From Betaproteobacteria bacterium UBA3031 (GTDB lineage: Bacteria; Pseudomonadota; Gammaproteobacteria; Burkholderiales; Eutrophovitaceae), in the NCBI GenBank assembly GCA_002367635.1, contig DFDI01000090.1, positions 36,412 through 94,168 on the forward strand: a DNA stretch of 57,757 nucleotides. Direction: 5' to 3'. Within the stretch, counting starts at the first letter, position 1. Each line of letters opens with the position of its first letter. Both the position numbers and the translations under genes were made by a program. The notes beneath the pieces are model-generated. The model saw nothing but the letters and a program-made list of their open reading frames with translations. It did not search any database and had not been told where the DNA came from. Below are positions 43,115 through 51,131 of this stretch, piece after piece.

Positions 43115-44617
43115 CTAGTCACTTTTGTACGCGTCTCTTAATAACGACTTTTGAACTTTACCCATTGCGTTTCTCGGCAACTGCGTCACGACGCGAATAG
43201 CTTTCGGCACCTTATAGCTCGCGAGCTTTATTTTAAGGGCCTCAATTAAACTCTCGGGATCTAATCTAGCATTTGGATTAGGCACAACGACTGCTGTGAC
43301 AGCCTCACCAAAATCCGGATGTTTCACCCCGAATACGGCTGACTCAAAAACGCCTGGCTCATCATCTAAAATAAGTTCTATTTCTTTTGGGTAAACGTTA
43401 TACCCACCGGTAATAATGAGGTCCTTCGATCGACCCACAATCGTCAAATAAGTATCTCCATCTAATACCCCAAGATCACCCGTACGAAACCACCCTTCAT
43501 CAGTGAACTCCTCTTGCGTTTTTTCTGGCATATTCCGATAGCCAAGAAACACATTGGGGCCTTTAATTTGTATGTGCCCTGTTATTCCTTGAGCGACGCT
43601 CAAATCAGCGTCGTCCACTATACGTACAGAAACACCAGGCAGTGGCAAGCCTACAGTGCCGACCTTGCGCGCTCCGTCATAAGAATTGCTGGTAATCATT
43701 CCAGCTTCGGACATACCATAACGCTCCAAAATTCGATGCCCTGTCCGTTGCTCAAATAAGTCGTGCGTCTCTGACAACATCGGCGCTGATCCAGAAATAA
43801 ATAAGCGCATGTTGCGACACAAATCAGCCGTTAATTTATCATCGCTGAGTAGCCTGGTGTAAAACGTAGGTACGCCCATCATCACTGTTGATTGTGGAAT
43901 CGCATCAATAATTTCTTCGACATCAAACCGGGTGAGCCACAACATGGACGCGCCCACGCTCAGCACGCAATGATTAGCGACAAACAAACCATGCACATGA
44001 AAAACTGGTAGCGCATGAAGCAAAGTGTCATGTTCAGAAAAACGCCACAGGCTAGTCAACACATTTACGTTCGACACCAAATTATGATGCGTCACCATCG
44101 CCCCCTTGCTACGACCCGTGGTTCCCGACGTATAAATAATGACGGCAACGTCATCAGGATTTGCTAGCCGAACTAAGCTACTCGACGATTGCCTCGCAGC
44201 CAATCCAAAGAGATCGCGATCCGAATCTCCCGCTAAAATAACTGCCGAGCAGCCTTTGATCGCAGCCACCAACGCTGAAGCTTCGTCATATCGATCACTC
44301 GATGTCACGAACAACTTCGGCTCTGCATCTGCTATAAAATGCGTCAACTCTGTTGACTTGTAAGCCGTGTTTAAAGGCACGAAAACATATCCTGCTTTCA
44401 AACAAGCCAAATAAAGAAACAAGCTCGGCAAACTCTTATCGACTTGCACAATAATCCGGTCACCAGGACAAGCTCCCCGGGCATCCAAAGCCAACGCATA
44501 TCGAGAGACCTGTTGATCAAGTTCTCGATATGATATGACCTGTTTGGCGCTACTTTTTATAGCGACATTCGTTGGCTTTGATTTAACGATGCTTTCAATG
44601 AGCGAATAAAAATTCAT
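43115..44617 (-). CDS. Malonyl-CoA synthetase-like acyl-CoA ligase (MatB type)
   Basis: A 500-residue member of the ANL (AMP-forming) superfamily. Core motifs are VAVIIYTSGTTGRSKGAMV (A3), ILERYGMSEAGMITSN (A5), WFRTGDLG (A7), GRSKDLIITGGYNVYPKEIE (A8) and the C-terminal catalytic Lys in PRNAMGKVQKSLLR (A10). The ALPVFHVHGLFV and RLFISGSAPM stretches and the overall length fit malonyl-CoA synthetase (MatB/RpfB), which activates malonate with ATP and CoA. Specificity is inferred from similarity, not proven. It is the last gene of a run starting at livK, 55 bases after the M20 gene, so its substrate may be released by that enzyme. Confidence 0.82.
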   Translation of the reverse strand: MNFYSLIESIVKSKPTNVAIKSSAKQVISYRELDQQVSRYALALDARGACPGDRIIVQVDKSLPSLFLYLACLKAGYVFVPLNTAYKSTELTHFIADAEPKLFVTSSDRYDEASALVAAIKGCSAVILAGDSDRDLFGLAARQSSSSLVRLANPDDVAVIIYTSGTTGRSKGAMVTHHNLVSNVNVLTSLWRFSEHDTLLHALPVFHVHGLFVANHCVLSVGASMLWLTRFDVEEIIDAIPQSTVMMGVPTFYTRLLSDDKLTADLCRNMRLFISGSAPMLSETHDLFEQRTGHRILERYGMSEAGMITSNSYDGARKVGTVGLPLPGVSVRIVDDADLSVAQGITGHIQIKGPNVFLGYRNMPEKTQEEFTDEGWFRTGDLGVLDGDTYLTIVGRSKDLIITGGYNVYPKEIELILDDEPGVFESAVFGVKHPDFGEAVTAVVVPNPNARLDPESLIEALKIKLASYKVPKAIRVVTQLPRNAMGKVQKSLLRDAYKSD

Positions 44618-44672
44618 AAACTAAGTCTGAGAAGCGAAAACGCACACCTTAGAGAGGACAAAAGCTGTCAAT

Positions 44673-45794
44673 CTAAATATCGCACCAGTTAGAAATAATA
44701 TCCTTGTACATATCTACGGACGCTTCAACGCGATCAAGCACGCAATATTCATCTGTTTGATGCGCCATGCTAGCCTCTCCCGGCCCCAAGATCAAAGTCG
44801 GCGGCGATCCATATGCCGGCGTTAGTGCTGCCGCATCTGTGAAGTAAGTTGCAACTTTAGCCTCTGGTCGATACCCTAAATAAGGCTGAACAATATCAAA
44901 AACGGTTTGTATCCAGGGCGTGTCCGGCTCCGAGTAAATACTCTCTAGATCGATAAATGTTTCGAGCTCAACATCGTGTCCTATACATTTTTGTAGTTGC
45001 TCTCTGACGTCCGTGTGTTTTGAAGTGGGCACACTGCGGATATCGATAGAGATGGCGGCTTCATCCGGCACGGAATTTATGTTTAGCCCTCCATGCACCA
45101 TTCCTACGTTGAGGGTCGCCTGTCCCATCATGTCGTGTGGTGGATTTGAAAATTTAAAATTTTCAAGCGCGGTAATTGTCTTTGCCGCCTTATAAACTGC
45201 ATTTTGTCCCAGCTCTGGCATAGAACCATGAGCGGTAACGCCTCTCGTTTTTGCTGTTAACCAATAAGCTCCTTTATGCCCGACATATGGAAAGTTTGAT
45301 GTCGGCTCTCCTACCAAAACCGCTCCCGCTCGTCCGAGCGCTCCTTGTTGCCTAACCAAATCAAAAGCACCCTGGCACCCAAGCTCTTCCCCAGCAGTAA
45401 TCACTAATTCCAACCCCGGCGTTCCACTCAGCTTATCTGATAGCTCAATGGCCGCTGTTACAAAGGCAGCTACGCCGCACTTCATATCACTCGTTCCTCG
45501 ACCAAATAACCTCCCCGCATCAGTCTCACCACAAAAAGGATCCTTGCTCCATGCGGCCGAACCCAAAGGAACCGTGTCAATATGTCCCGTTATACACAGC
45601 GGCTTCTTGGTACTGTTACCACCAATTCGGGCCACCAAACTTGCTCGCTTTTCCCCTAGTGGAAAATAAAATACCGAGAATCCAGCGCCCTCCAAAATAT
45701 TACCTAAAAATTTAGCGCATGCCTCCTCATCACCCGGTGGGTTGATCGTGTTCATACGAACCAAATGTTTGGTTAACTCTATTACCGATGTCAA
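44673..45794 (-). CDS. M20-family deacylase (ArgE/DapE type)
   Basis: A 373-residue zinc hydrolase of the ArgE/DapE/ACY1 family. Metal and catalytic motifs are ITGHIDTVPLG (His, Asp), FGRGTSDMKCGVAAFVTAA (bridging Asp), ITAGEELGCQGAFDL (catalytic Glu-Glu) and VGEPTSNFPYVGHKGAY; a terminal His is in MAHQTDEYC. It removes an acyl group from an N-acyl amino acid or related amide. Biosynthetic ArgE is one option, but the genes around it are an ABC importer and an acyl-CoA ligase, favouring a catabolic role. I chose a TTG start at 45794 because AAGGAG lies six bases upstream; the frame is open to 45824. Confidence 0.8.
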   Translation of the reverse strand: MTSVIELTKHLVRMNTINPPGDEEACAKFLGNILEGAGFSVFYFPLGEKRASLVARIGGNSTKKPLCITGHIDTVPLGSAAWSKDPFCGETDAGRLFGRGTSDMKCGVAAFVTAAIELSDKLSGTPGLELVITAGEELGCQGAFDLVRQQGALGRAGAVLVGEPTSNFPYVGHKGAYWLTAKTRGVTAHGSMPELGQNAVYKAAKTITALENFKFSNPPHDMMGQATLNVGMVHGGLNINSVPDEAAISIDIRSVPTSKHTDVREQLQKCIGHDVELETFIDLESIYSEPDTPWIQTVFDIVQPYLGYRPEAKVATYFTDAAALTPAYGSPPTLILGPGEASMAHQTDEYCVLDRVEASVDMYKDIISNWCDI

Positions 45795-45810
45795 TATGAT
45801 CTCCTTAACG

Positions 45811-46518
45811 CTAAGCGTTTCCAAAATAAGCTGCGCGCAACTCTGAATTATCTTTCAGTGCGTCAACCGATCCACTTGCTACAATTTTCCCCTGAGATAA
45901 GACGTAGCCATAATGCGCGATTGCCAGTGTTTGTCGAACATTTTGCTCCACCAACAACACGGTCATCCCTTTCTCGTTGATCTTTTTAATAATACGAAAA
46001 TTCTCTTTAACAAATAGCGGCGATAGACCAAGCGAGGGTTCATCAAAAACCATGAGTGATGGGTTGCTCATTAGACTCCTGCCGATAGTCAGCATCGCTT
46101 GCTCACCACCCGACATTGTGCCAGCAAGTTGACCGAACCGTTCTTCCAGTTTTGGGAAGAGGGCGAATACCTGCAACAAACGCTCCGCGACCACATCAGA
46201 ATCTCGCTCTAAAAACGCCCCGGCTTGGAGATTCTCTCGAACCGTCATCTTCGCAAAGACACGCCTCCCCTCTGGCACGCACGTAATGCCTCGACTCGCT
46301 ATGTCATGCGTAGCAAATGAAGAAATATCCACTCCGTCAAATGAAACACGACCCGAGCGGATTTTATTCAAGCCTAATATCGATCGAATTAAAGTTGTTT
46401 TCCCGGCGCCATTTGCTCCGAGTAAACAGGTTATTTTTCCCTTTATAACCTCAAGCGACACATCGCTCACGACATCTGCTGCGTCATACCCGGCGGTTAA
46501 ATTATGTATTGTCAGCAT
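45811..46518 (-). CDS. livF: Branched-chain-type ABC transporter ATPase LivF
   Basis: A 235-residue ABC ATPase. Walker A is LLGANGAGKTTLIRSILG, the signature MSGGEQAMLTIGRSLM, Walker B SLMVFDEPSLGLSP and the switch region VLLVEQNVRQTLAIAHYGYVL. ITCVPEGRRVFAKMTVRENL is distinctive for LivF. It pairs with LivG to power the LivHM channel. It starts ten bases after livG and is followed by the M20 gene after 16 bases. Confidence 0.93.
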   Translation of the reverse strand: MLTIHNLTAGYDAADVVSDVSLEVIKGKITCLLGANGAGKTTLIRSILGLNKIRSGRVSFDGVDISSFATHDIASRGITCVPEGRRVFAKMTVRENLQAGAFLERDSDVVAERLLQVFALFPKLEERFGQLAGTMSGGEQAMLTIGRSLMSNPSLMVFDEPSLGLSPLFVKENFRIIKKINEKGMTVLLVEQNVRQTLAIAHYGYVLSQGKIVASGSVDALKDNSELRAAYFGNA

Positions 46519-46528
46519 CGGTATCTGC

Positions 46529-47305
46529 TCAGTCCTCTCCTAAGTAGGCCGCTCGCACGCCTGGCTCATTTGAAACCTCGGAGTACCGCCCCTCCGCAAT
46601 TTTTTCTCCATAATTAAGAACCACACATCGATCAGAGACCTTATTAATCAACTCCATTTCATGCTCAATTAAAATAATGGATAAAGTGGGGTATTGCGCC
46701 CTCCAATCTTGCAACTCATCCATTAATGCTCGAGTCTCATCGGGTGTCATCCCAGCAGAAGGCTCGTCCAACAGCAAAATCTTGGGCTCGCTGATCAAAG
46801 CGCGGCATACCTCAACACGTCGACGGTCTATCATCGACAGCGAGGACACTGGTTTAAACAAATGCACCGCGAGGTCTCGGCTAAACCGACTCAACAGTTC
46901 CTCTGCTATCTGGATTTGTTCTTGTAGTCGCCGCTTAAAAGACTTTCGATTAAAAATATTGTGCCAAAGCCCCAAATTTAAATTTCTCTGATTGCCAATA
47001 ATAAGGTTATCAAGGACCGACAAGGACGTTGCAAGCCTCAGGCGTTGAAATGTGCGCGTTATGCCGTATGCATAAATCTTAGTTGGTGGCGCTCCTGTAA
47101 TGTCGTTGCCGTGTAAAAGCACCGATCCTGCTGCGGGTCTATAAATTCCCGTTAACGCATTAAAAAATGTCGTTTTACCAGAGCCATTAGGGCCGATAAG
47201 ACCTAAAAACTCTCCTTCATATAACTGGAAATCTAGTCCATTGAGCGCCTTCAGGCCGCCAAAACTTACCGTTAACTCCTTCGTTTGCAATACGGTCTGC
47301 CTCAT
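46529..47305 (-). CDS. livG: Branched-chain-type ABC transporter ATPase LivG
   Basis: A 258-residue ABC ATPase. Visible: VSFGGLKALNGLDFQLYEGE, Walker A GPNGSGKTTFFNALTG, YGITRTFQRLRLATSLSVLDN, a signature region that is degenerate (SSLSMIDRRRVEVCRALIS, with Ser-Met-Ile where LSGG-like residues normally stand), Walker B ILLLDEPSAGMTPDE and IILIEHEMELINKVSDR. The weak signature is seen in some LivG relatives (LxYGxQRRxE type). It overlaps livM by four bases. Confidence 0.92.
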   Translation of the reverse strand: MRQTVLQTKELTVSFGGLKALNGLDFQLYEGEFLGLIGPNGSGKTTFFNALTGIYRPAAGSVLLHGNDITGAPPTKIYAYGITRTFQRLRLATSLSVLDNLIIGNQRNLNLGLWHNIFNRKSFKRRLQEQIQIAEELLSRFSRDLAVHLFKPVSSLSMIDRRRVEVCRALISEPKILLLDEPSAGMTPDETRALMDELQDWRAQYPTLSIILIEHEMELINKVSDRCVVLNYGEKIAEGRYSEVSNEPGVRAAYLGED

Positions 47306-48453
47306 CCGAATCTCCCGGCAAAATATTGACGGAGACCTCGAGGCATTAACCCGCTCGGCCTAAAACGAAGTATTAAGATAACAACAATTCCGAATAACAA
47401 CAGTCGATACTCTTGTATCACTTGGAATTTTTCAGGCAAAACCACAATTAAAAAGGCCGCTGGAATCACCGCCACCGGATTGCCGATACCACCAAGAAGC
47501 ACGATCGACACTAACAATAACGAATCAGAAAGATTGAAACTCGCTGGCGCAATAAACCCATACATAGCGGCATATACAGCGCCTGCAAATCCAGCAAAAC
47601 AATTACCGAGCATAAAAGCGGTGATTTTCCAGCGCGGACCATTGATGCCAAAAGATGCCGAAGCTACTTCATCTAAACGAACCGAATCCATGTTTAACCC
47701 TAACCAGGACGCCTCAATTAACCGAGTTATTAGGTAAACCGTCGCAAGCAATACAAGCGCCACGATCGCGTACGCCACGTAGAACGACCCTCCACCTAGT
47801 TCATTTGGAAAACTATTACCAAAATCCCAACCAAATATCTCCAGGCCAGAAACCCTAAGGCCTTGAGGGCCACCGAGTACATCATTTACCTCTAGAAATG
47901 TGCGAAAAAGAATGCCGAAAGCTATAGTGATCAGAGCTGCGTAGTGGCCACGAGTCCTGAGTATTGGCAGGATCAGCAAAGCGCCGAGCAATGCCGATAT
48001 GGCGCCACTGAAGAAAATTATTAGCAAATCCGGAATATGTAAAAAGTGTTGATTTAAGATGGCCATGGAATAAGCCCCAATGCCAAAAAATGCTATCGCC
48101 GCAAAATTCACGACGCCCGCAAATCCAAATTGAATGGTTAAACCTAAACTGACGGTGGCATAGAGCAAGACGGTCGTGAGCATCAATAACGCAAAATCTT
48201 CATGTCGCAACAACATGATTAACACCACAACACCAAGAGCAAAGCTAATCCACGTAAACCTCGGCATTTCACGAGCTGCATGTTGATAATAAGTTAACGC
48301 ATTAGCCCGCTTCAAAAAATACACGCCTAAAGGCACCATCACTAGGAGCACGCCAATCTCCCATTCGCGCTCAAGGTAGAGAAATCCATAAAGCACGACA
48401 ACGCTTAAAGCCACCCCTAATAAAAGCACCAGTTTTGTTTTGAGCTCGGACAT
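47302..48453 (-). CDS. livM: Branched-chain-type ABC transporter permease LivM
   Basis: A 383-residue permease with about ten membrane helices. LivM-type stretches are TIQFGFAGVVNFAAIAFFGIGAYS, ILRTRGHYAALITIAFGIL, GPQGLRVSG and SILLGGIGNPVA-type sequence (here VSIVLLGGIGNPVAV). The start is the ATG at 48453, five bases after the livH stop; the frame stays open to a GTG at 48507 inside livH, which I consider unlikely. No clear ribosome site is present, so coupling to livH is likely. Confidence 0.92.
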   Translation of the reverse strand: MSELKTKLVLLLGVALSVVVLYGFLYLEREWEIGVLLVMVPLGVYFLKRANALTYYQHAAREMPRFTWISFALGVVVLIMLLRHEDFALLMLTTVLLYATVSLGLTIQFGFAGVVNFAAIAFFGIGAYSMAILNQHFLHIPDLLIIFFSGAISALLGALLILPILRTRGHYAALITIAFGILFRTFLEVNDVLGGPQGLRVSGLEIFGWDFGNSFPNELGGGSFYVAYAIVALVLLATVYLITRLIEASWLGLNMDSVRLDEVASASFGINGPRWKITAFMLGNCFAGFAGAVYAAMYGFIAPASFNLSDSLLLVSIVLLGGIGNPVAVIPAAFLIVVLPEKFQVIQEYRLLLFGIVVILILRFRPSGLMPRGLRQYFAGRFG

Positions 48454-48458
48454 CGTAA

Positions 48459-49373
48459 TTACACGCGCTCCGCGGAGCGGTCTGCCAACAACCCGGTTGG
48501 TCGCCACGCCATCAGAATAATGATGACCGCAAATGCAAATACATCTTTGTATGCCGGTACGCTAAACCATATCGCGCCTAATGTTTGCAGAAATGCAAAG
48601 AGCAAACCACCGACAATTGCGCCATAAATACTTCCCAGCCCACCAACCACGGCCGCACTAAAACCTATAACCCCCAACATTAGGCCCATACTAAAATTGA
48701 TCTCCTGATAGTAAAGACCAGTGCTGATTCCAGATAGCGCCGCAAGACCTGACCCAAGAGCAAAGGTAGCCAAGACGGTCTTCTTAAAATCAATACCCAT
48801 CAGTCGTGCGGTTTCTTCATCCTGTGCGACAGCACGTATAGCCAAACCAATACGCGTTTTTTGGATGATTAAATGGGTCACGACAATAGCAAGCGCGCCG
48901 GTAGAAATTAATATAACGCTGTCCAAACGCAAATTAAGATTCCCCCAATTAATGGAGGCCTCCGGTAATAAGGCCGGAAACGGCTTAGGGTTAGAACCAT
49001 TAGGGAAAAATAAACGGACAGACTCTCGAATAACCGATCCAAACATTAGCGTTATCAGCAATGTGTTTAGGGGTGGGGATTCCTTAAGTGGTAAAACCAG
49101 AAACTTACATAACAATGCTCCGAGTAACCCCATAGCTAGGATCCCAATACACAACATGATGATTAACGACAGCCACGCTGGCGATGCCAGCTGATCCAGG
49201 CCTAAGAATAATGCGAGCGCAGTAAATGCACCTAGCATTAAAACATCGCCATGGGAAAACTTGATGACGTCGAGAACACCAAAGAACAAAGTAAACCCAA
49301 CCGCCACTAACGCGTAGGTTATTCCCTGCACCAGTCCATTGACGAAGTACTGCGCAATAAATCCTAGGTCCAT
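48459..49373 (-). CDS. livH: Branched-chain-type ABC transporter permease LivH
   Basis: A 304-residue permease with about eight helices. It opens FIAQYFVNGLVQGITYALVA and has GFTLFFGVLDVIKFSHGDVLMLGAF, the LivH signature, plus IGLAIRAVAQDEETARLMGI and VVGGLGSIYGAIVGGLLFAFL. Subfamilies of LivH transport branched-chain amino acids, urea, amides or aromatic acids. It forms the channel with LivM. It begins 20 bases after livK. Confidence 0.93.
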   Translation of the reverse strand: MDLGFIAQYFVNGLVQGITYALVAVGFTLFFGVLDVIKFSHGDVLMLGAFTALALFLGLDQLASPAWLSLIIMLCIGILAMGLLGALLCKFLVLPLKESPPLNTLLITLMFGSVIRESVRLFFPNGSNPKPFPALLPEASINWGNLNLRLDSVILISTGALAIVVTHLIIQKTRIGLAIRAVAQDEETARLMGIDFKKTVLATFALGSGLAALSGISTGLYYQEINFSMGLMLGVIGFSAAVVGGLGSIYGAIVGGLLFAFLQTLGAIWFSVPAYKDVFAFAVIIILMAWRPTGLLADRSAERV

Positions 49374-49392
49374 TTCGCTAATTTACCAAATG

Positions 49393-50553
49393 CTACTTTA
49401 GAAAACGCTTACCTGACGCATACTCGCTGTCTTCCCACACGACCCATTCACCATCTTGAACCACATACTTGGTAATTACCGCAATCGTGTTCTGGCCATG
49501 ATCGTCAAACGTAACAGGACCAACGATCGATTGATGTCCTTGTGTTGCATTTAATTCATCCCGTATTAACATTCGATCCGGGCCAACCTGTTCGATTACA
49601 TCAATAATCAGGTTTGTCGCTGCAAATGCAAATGCGCCGTAAGCTTCTGCAGGCTCATTGAAGTTGCGTGCTTCATACGCTTCCATAAACATTTTTCCGC
49701 CTGGTAGCTTTTCCGTAGGCGCTCCCTCTCTAAATGCAAGCACTCCCTCAGCCAGGCCTCCTACGCCATCAATAAAGGCATCCGACACGATTCCGGATGT
49801 GCCTTGAAACACCTGCGTCATGCCCAGCTTATCCATCTGTGCTCGAATCCTTACGCCTGTTGGTGCTAACCCTCCGAAATATATCACCTCGGGGTTTAAC
49901 GCTTTAATCTTGGTCAACTCCGCCGTAAAATCCTGTTGGTCTGGGTTCACACCGAAGGTAGCTAAAATCGTTCCTTCACTTTTGCTTAAGGCGCTTTGAA
50001 AATATTTAAAGTGCCCTTTTCCATAATCCGTGGTGTCATGAATGACAGCCCATTTGGAAAAGTTTTGCGACCTCATAAACTCAGCCGCTACCGTGTTTTG
50101 ATTAATCATCGTGCCATTTATGCGATGAATTTCTAAATAATCGTTACCGTACGTGATGTCTGGCAGCACAGCTCCCCACACGATAACTGGCAAATTAAAC
50201 TTGTGGTACACGTCGACCGTACCCATGGCGACCGCGGAGCAATAGTGTGTTACGCCTGCAACAATATCTTTATTTGCCGCCGCTTTTGTCGCCACCTGAA
50301 CGCCTATGTTTGGCTTACATTCGTCATCTAGCGAGACAAGCTCATATTTATATTTTGTATCGGGCGCTTGATTACGTAGGCTAATTGCCAAGTCCGCAGA
50401 ATTTCGGCCTCCCAATCCACCGGCAGATACGCCTCCGGTCAAGGGGCCGATAAACGTAATTTTTACAGTCTCAGAATCCTCACCACAGCCGGAGAAGAAT
50501 AAGCACAAGAAAGACAAAATCCAAAAGCACGACCATCTTTGGGCTTTACACAT
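49393..50553 (-). CDS. Periplasmic substrate-binding lipoprotein of the Liv-type importer
   Basis: A 386-residue type I binding protein (Peripla_BP_6/LivK class) with a lipoprotein signal (FLCLFFSGC, Cys23). The binding fold starts VKITFIGPLTGGVSAGGLGG and contains YKYELVSLDDECKPNIGVQ, VAGVTHYCSAVAMGTVDVY, KWAVIHDTTDYGKGHFKYF and ALNPEVIYFGGLAPTGVRIR. The last two are shared by LivJ/LivK proteins. The ligand cannot be read from sequence; the M20 and MatB-like genes downstream hint at an acylated compound. The ATG lies only about 8-10 bases after a predicted transcription start. Confidence 0.88.
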   Translation of the reverse strand: MCKAQRWSCFWILSFLCLFFSGCGEDSETVKITFIGPLTGGVSAGGLGGRNSADLAISLRNQAPDTKYKYELVSLDDECKPNIGVQVATKAAANKDIVAGVTHYCSAVAMGTVDVYHKFNLPVIVWGAVLPDITYGNDYLEIHRINGTMINQNTVAAEFMRSQNFSKWAVIHDTTDYGKGHFKYFQSALSKSEGTILATFGVNPDQQDFTAELTKIKALNPEVIYFGGLAPTGVRIRAQMDKLGMTQVFQGTSGIVSDAFIDGVGGLAEGVLAFREGAPTEKLPGGKMFMEAYEARNFNEPAEAYGAFAFAATNLIIDVIEQVGPDRMLIRDELNATQGHQSIVGPVTFDDHGQNTIAVITKYVVQDGEWVVWEDSEYASGKRFLK

Positions 50554-50563
50554 GATTCGGTTC

Positions 50564-50575
50564 CGCTATTTTAAG
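50564..50575 (-). promoter_or_regulatory. Candidate -10 region of the livK operon
   Basis: On the minus strand CTTAAAATAGCG contains TAAAAT as -10, 15-20 bases before the livK ATG. The -35 position (AGATGA) is poor. The same 12 bases occur at the atp promoter (57659-57670). Because the atp terminator lies directly upstream, liv transcription must start in this roughly 50-base gap. Confidence 0.45.
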
Positions 50576-50603
50576 AGTTAGTTAATCGACTCATCTTAAC
50601 AGA

Positions 50604-50632
50604 CAAAAAAAAAGCAGCATAAGCTGCTTTTA
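50604..50632 (-). terminator. Intrinsic terminator of the atp operon
   Basis: On the minus strand AAAAGCAGC pairs with GCTGCTTTT across a TTAT loop and runs into nine T residues. It lies about 25 bases after the atpC stop. The stem and U-tract are classical, so the call is strong; a shorter T-run on the plus strand matters less because no plus-strand gene ends here. Confidence 0.88.
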
Positions 50633-50655
50633 GACATTGTTTACACTCGTTGCGC

Positions 50656-51075
50656 TTAATTCTTCCTTAACTTTCGAATTTCCGCAAGCTGGGCGCCCAA
50701 CATGGCCAATTCTGCTTCGACCGTCGCGATTTCCTGCTTGTCGGTTGCGGCTCTAAGCGCTTCTTCTGCTCGCTTCTGCGCTTCCTGCGCTCGGGCCTCA
50801 TCCAAGTCATTGCTGCGAATCGCGGTGTCCGCCAATACCGTTACCGATCCTGGTTGGATCTCTAAAATTCCACCTGCAACAAAAATAGCTGTTTCTTCAT
50901 TAGATCCAGCAGATTGAATACGAACCGATCCAGCCTTGATGCGCGTGATAAGCGGGGTATGTTTCGGATAAATGCCCAAATCACCAAGTTCTCCTGGCAC
51001 AACGACAAACGTTGCCTCCCCAGAGAAAACCGACTCTTCCGCACTAACAACTTCGACTTGAATGGTGCTTGCCAT
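50656..51075 (-). CDS. atpC: ATP synthase epsilon subunit
   Basis: A 139-residue subunit of the F1 central stalk. N-terminal beta-sandwich: IQVEVVSAEESVFSGEATFV, PGELGDLGIYPKHTPLITRI, FVAGGILEIQPGSVTVLADTA. The C-terminal helical hairpin (AQEAQKRAEEALRAATD) is present and can inhibit ATP hydrolysis. It is the last gene of the atp operon, 56 bases after atpD, and is followed by the terminator. Confidence 0.96.
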   Translation of the reverse strand: MASTIQVEVVSAEESVFSGEATFVVVPGELGDLGIYPKHTPLITRIKAGSVRIQSAGSNEETAIFVAGGILEIQPGSVTVLADTAIRSNDLDEARAQEAQKRAEEALRAATDKQEIATVEAELAMLGAQLAEIRKLRKN

Positions 51076-51131
51076 AATGATCCTAATGAACTCCGTTTAA
51101 CTAAAGAAACTTATTTTATGAGCTAAATTCT

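Noticed and set aside
46529..47305. Degenerate LivG signature as sign of a dead ATPase
   Set aside because: Walker A, Walker B and switch regions are intact and variable signatures are usual in LivG-type proteins.
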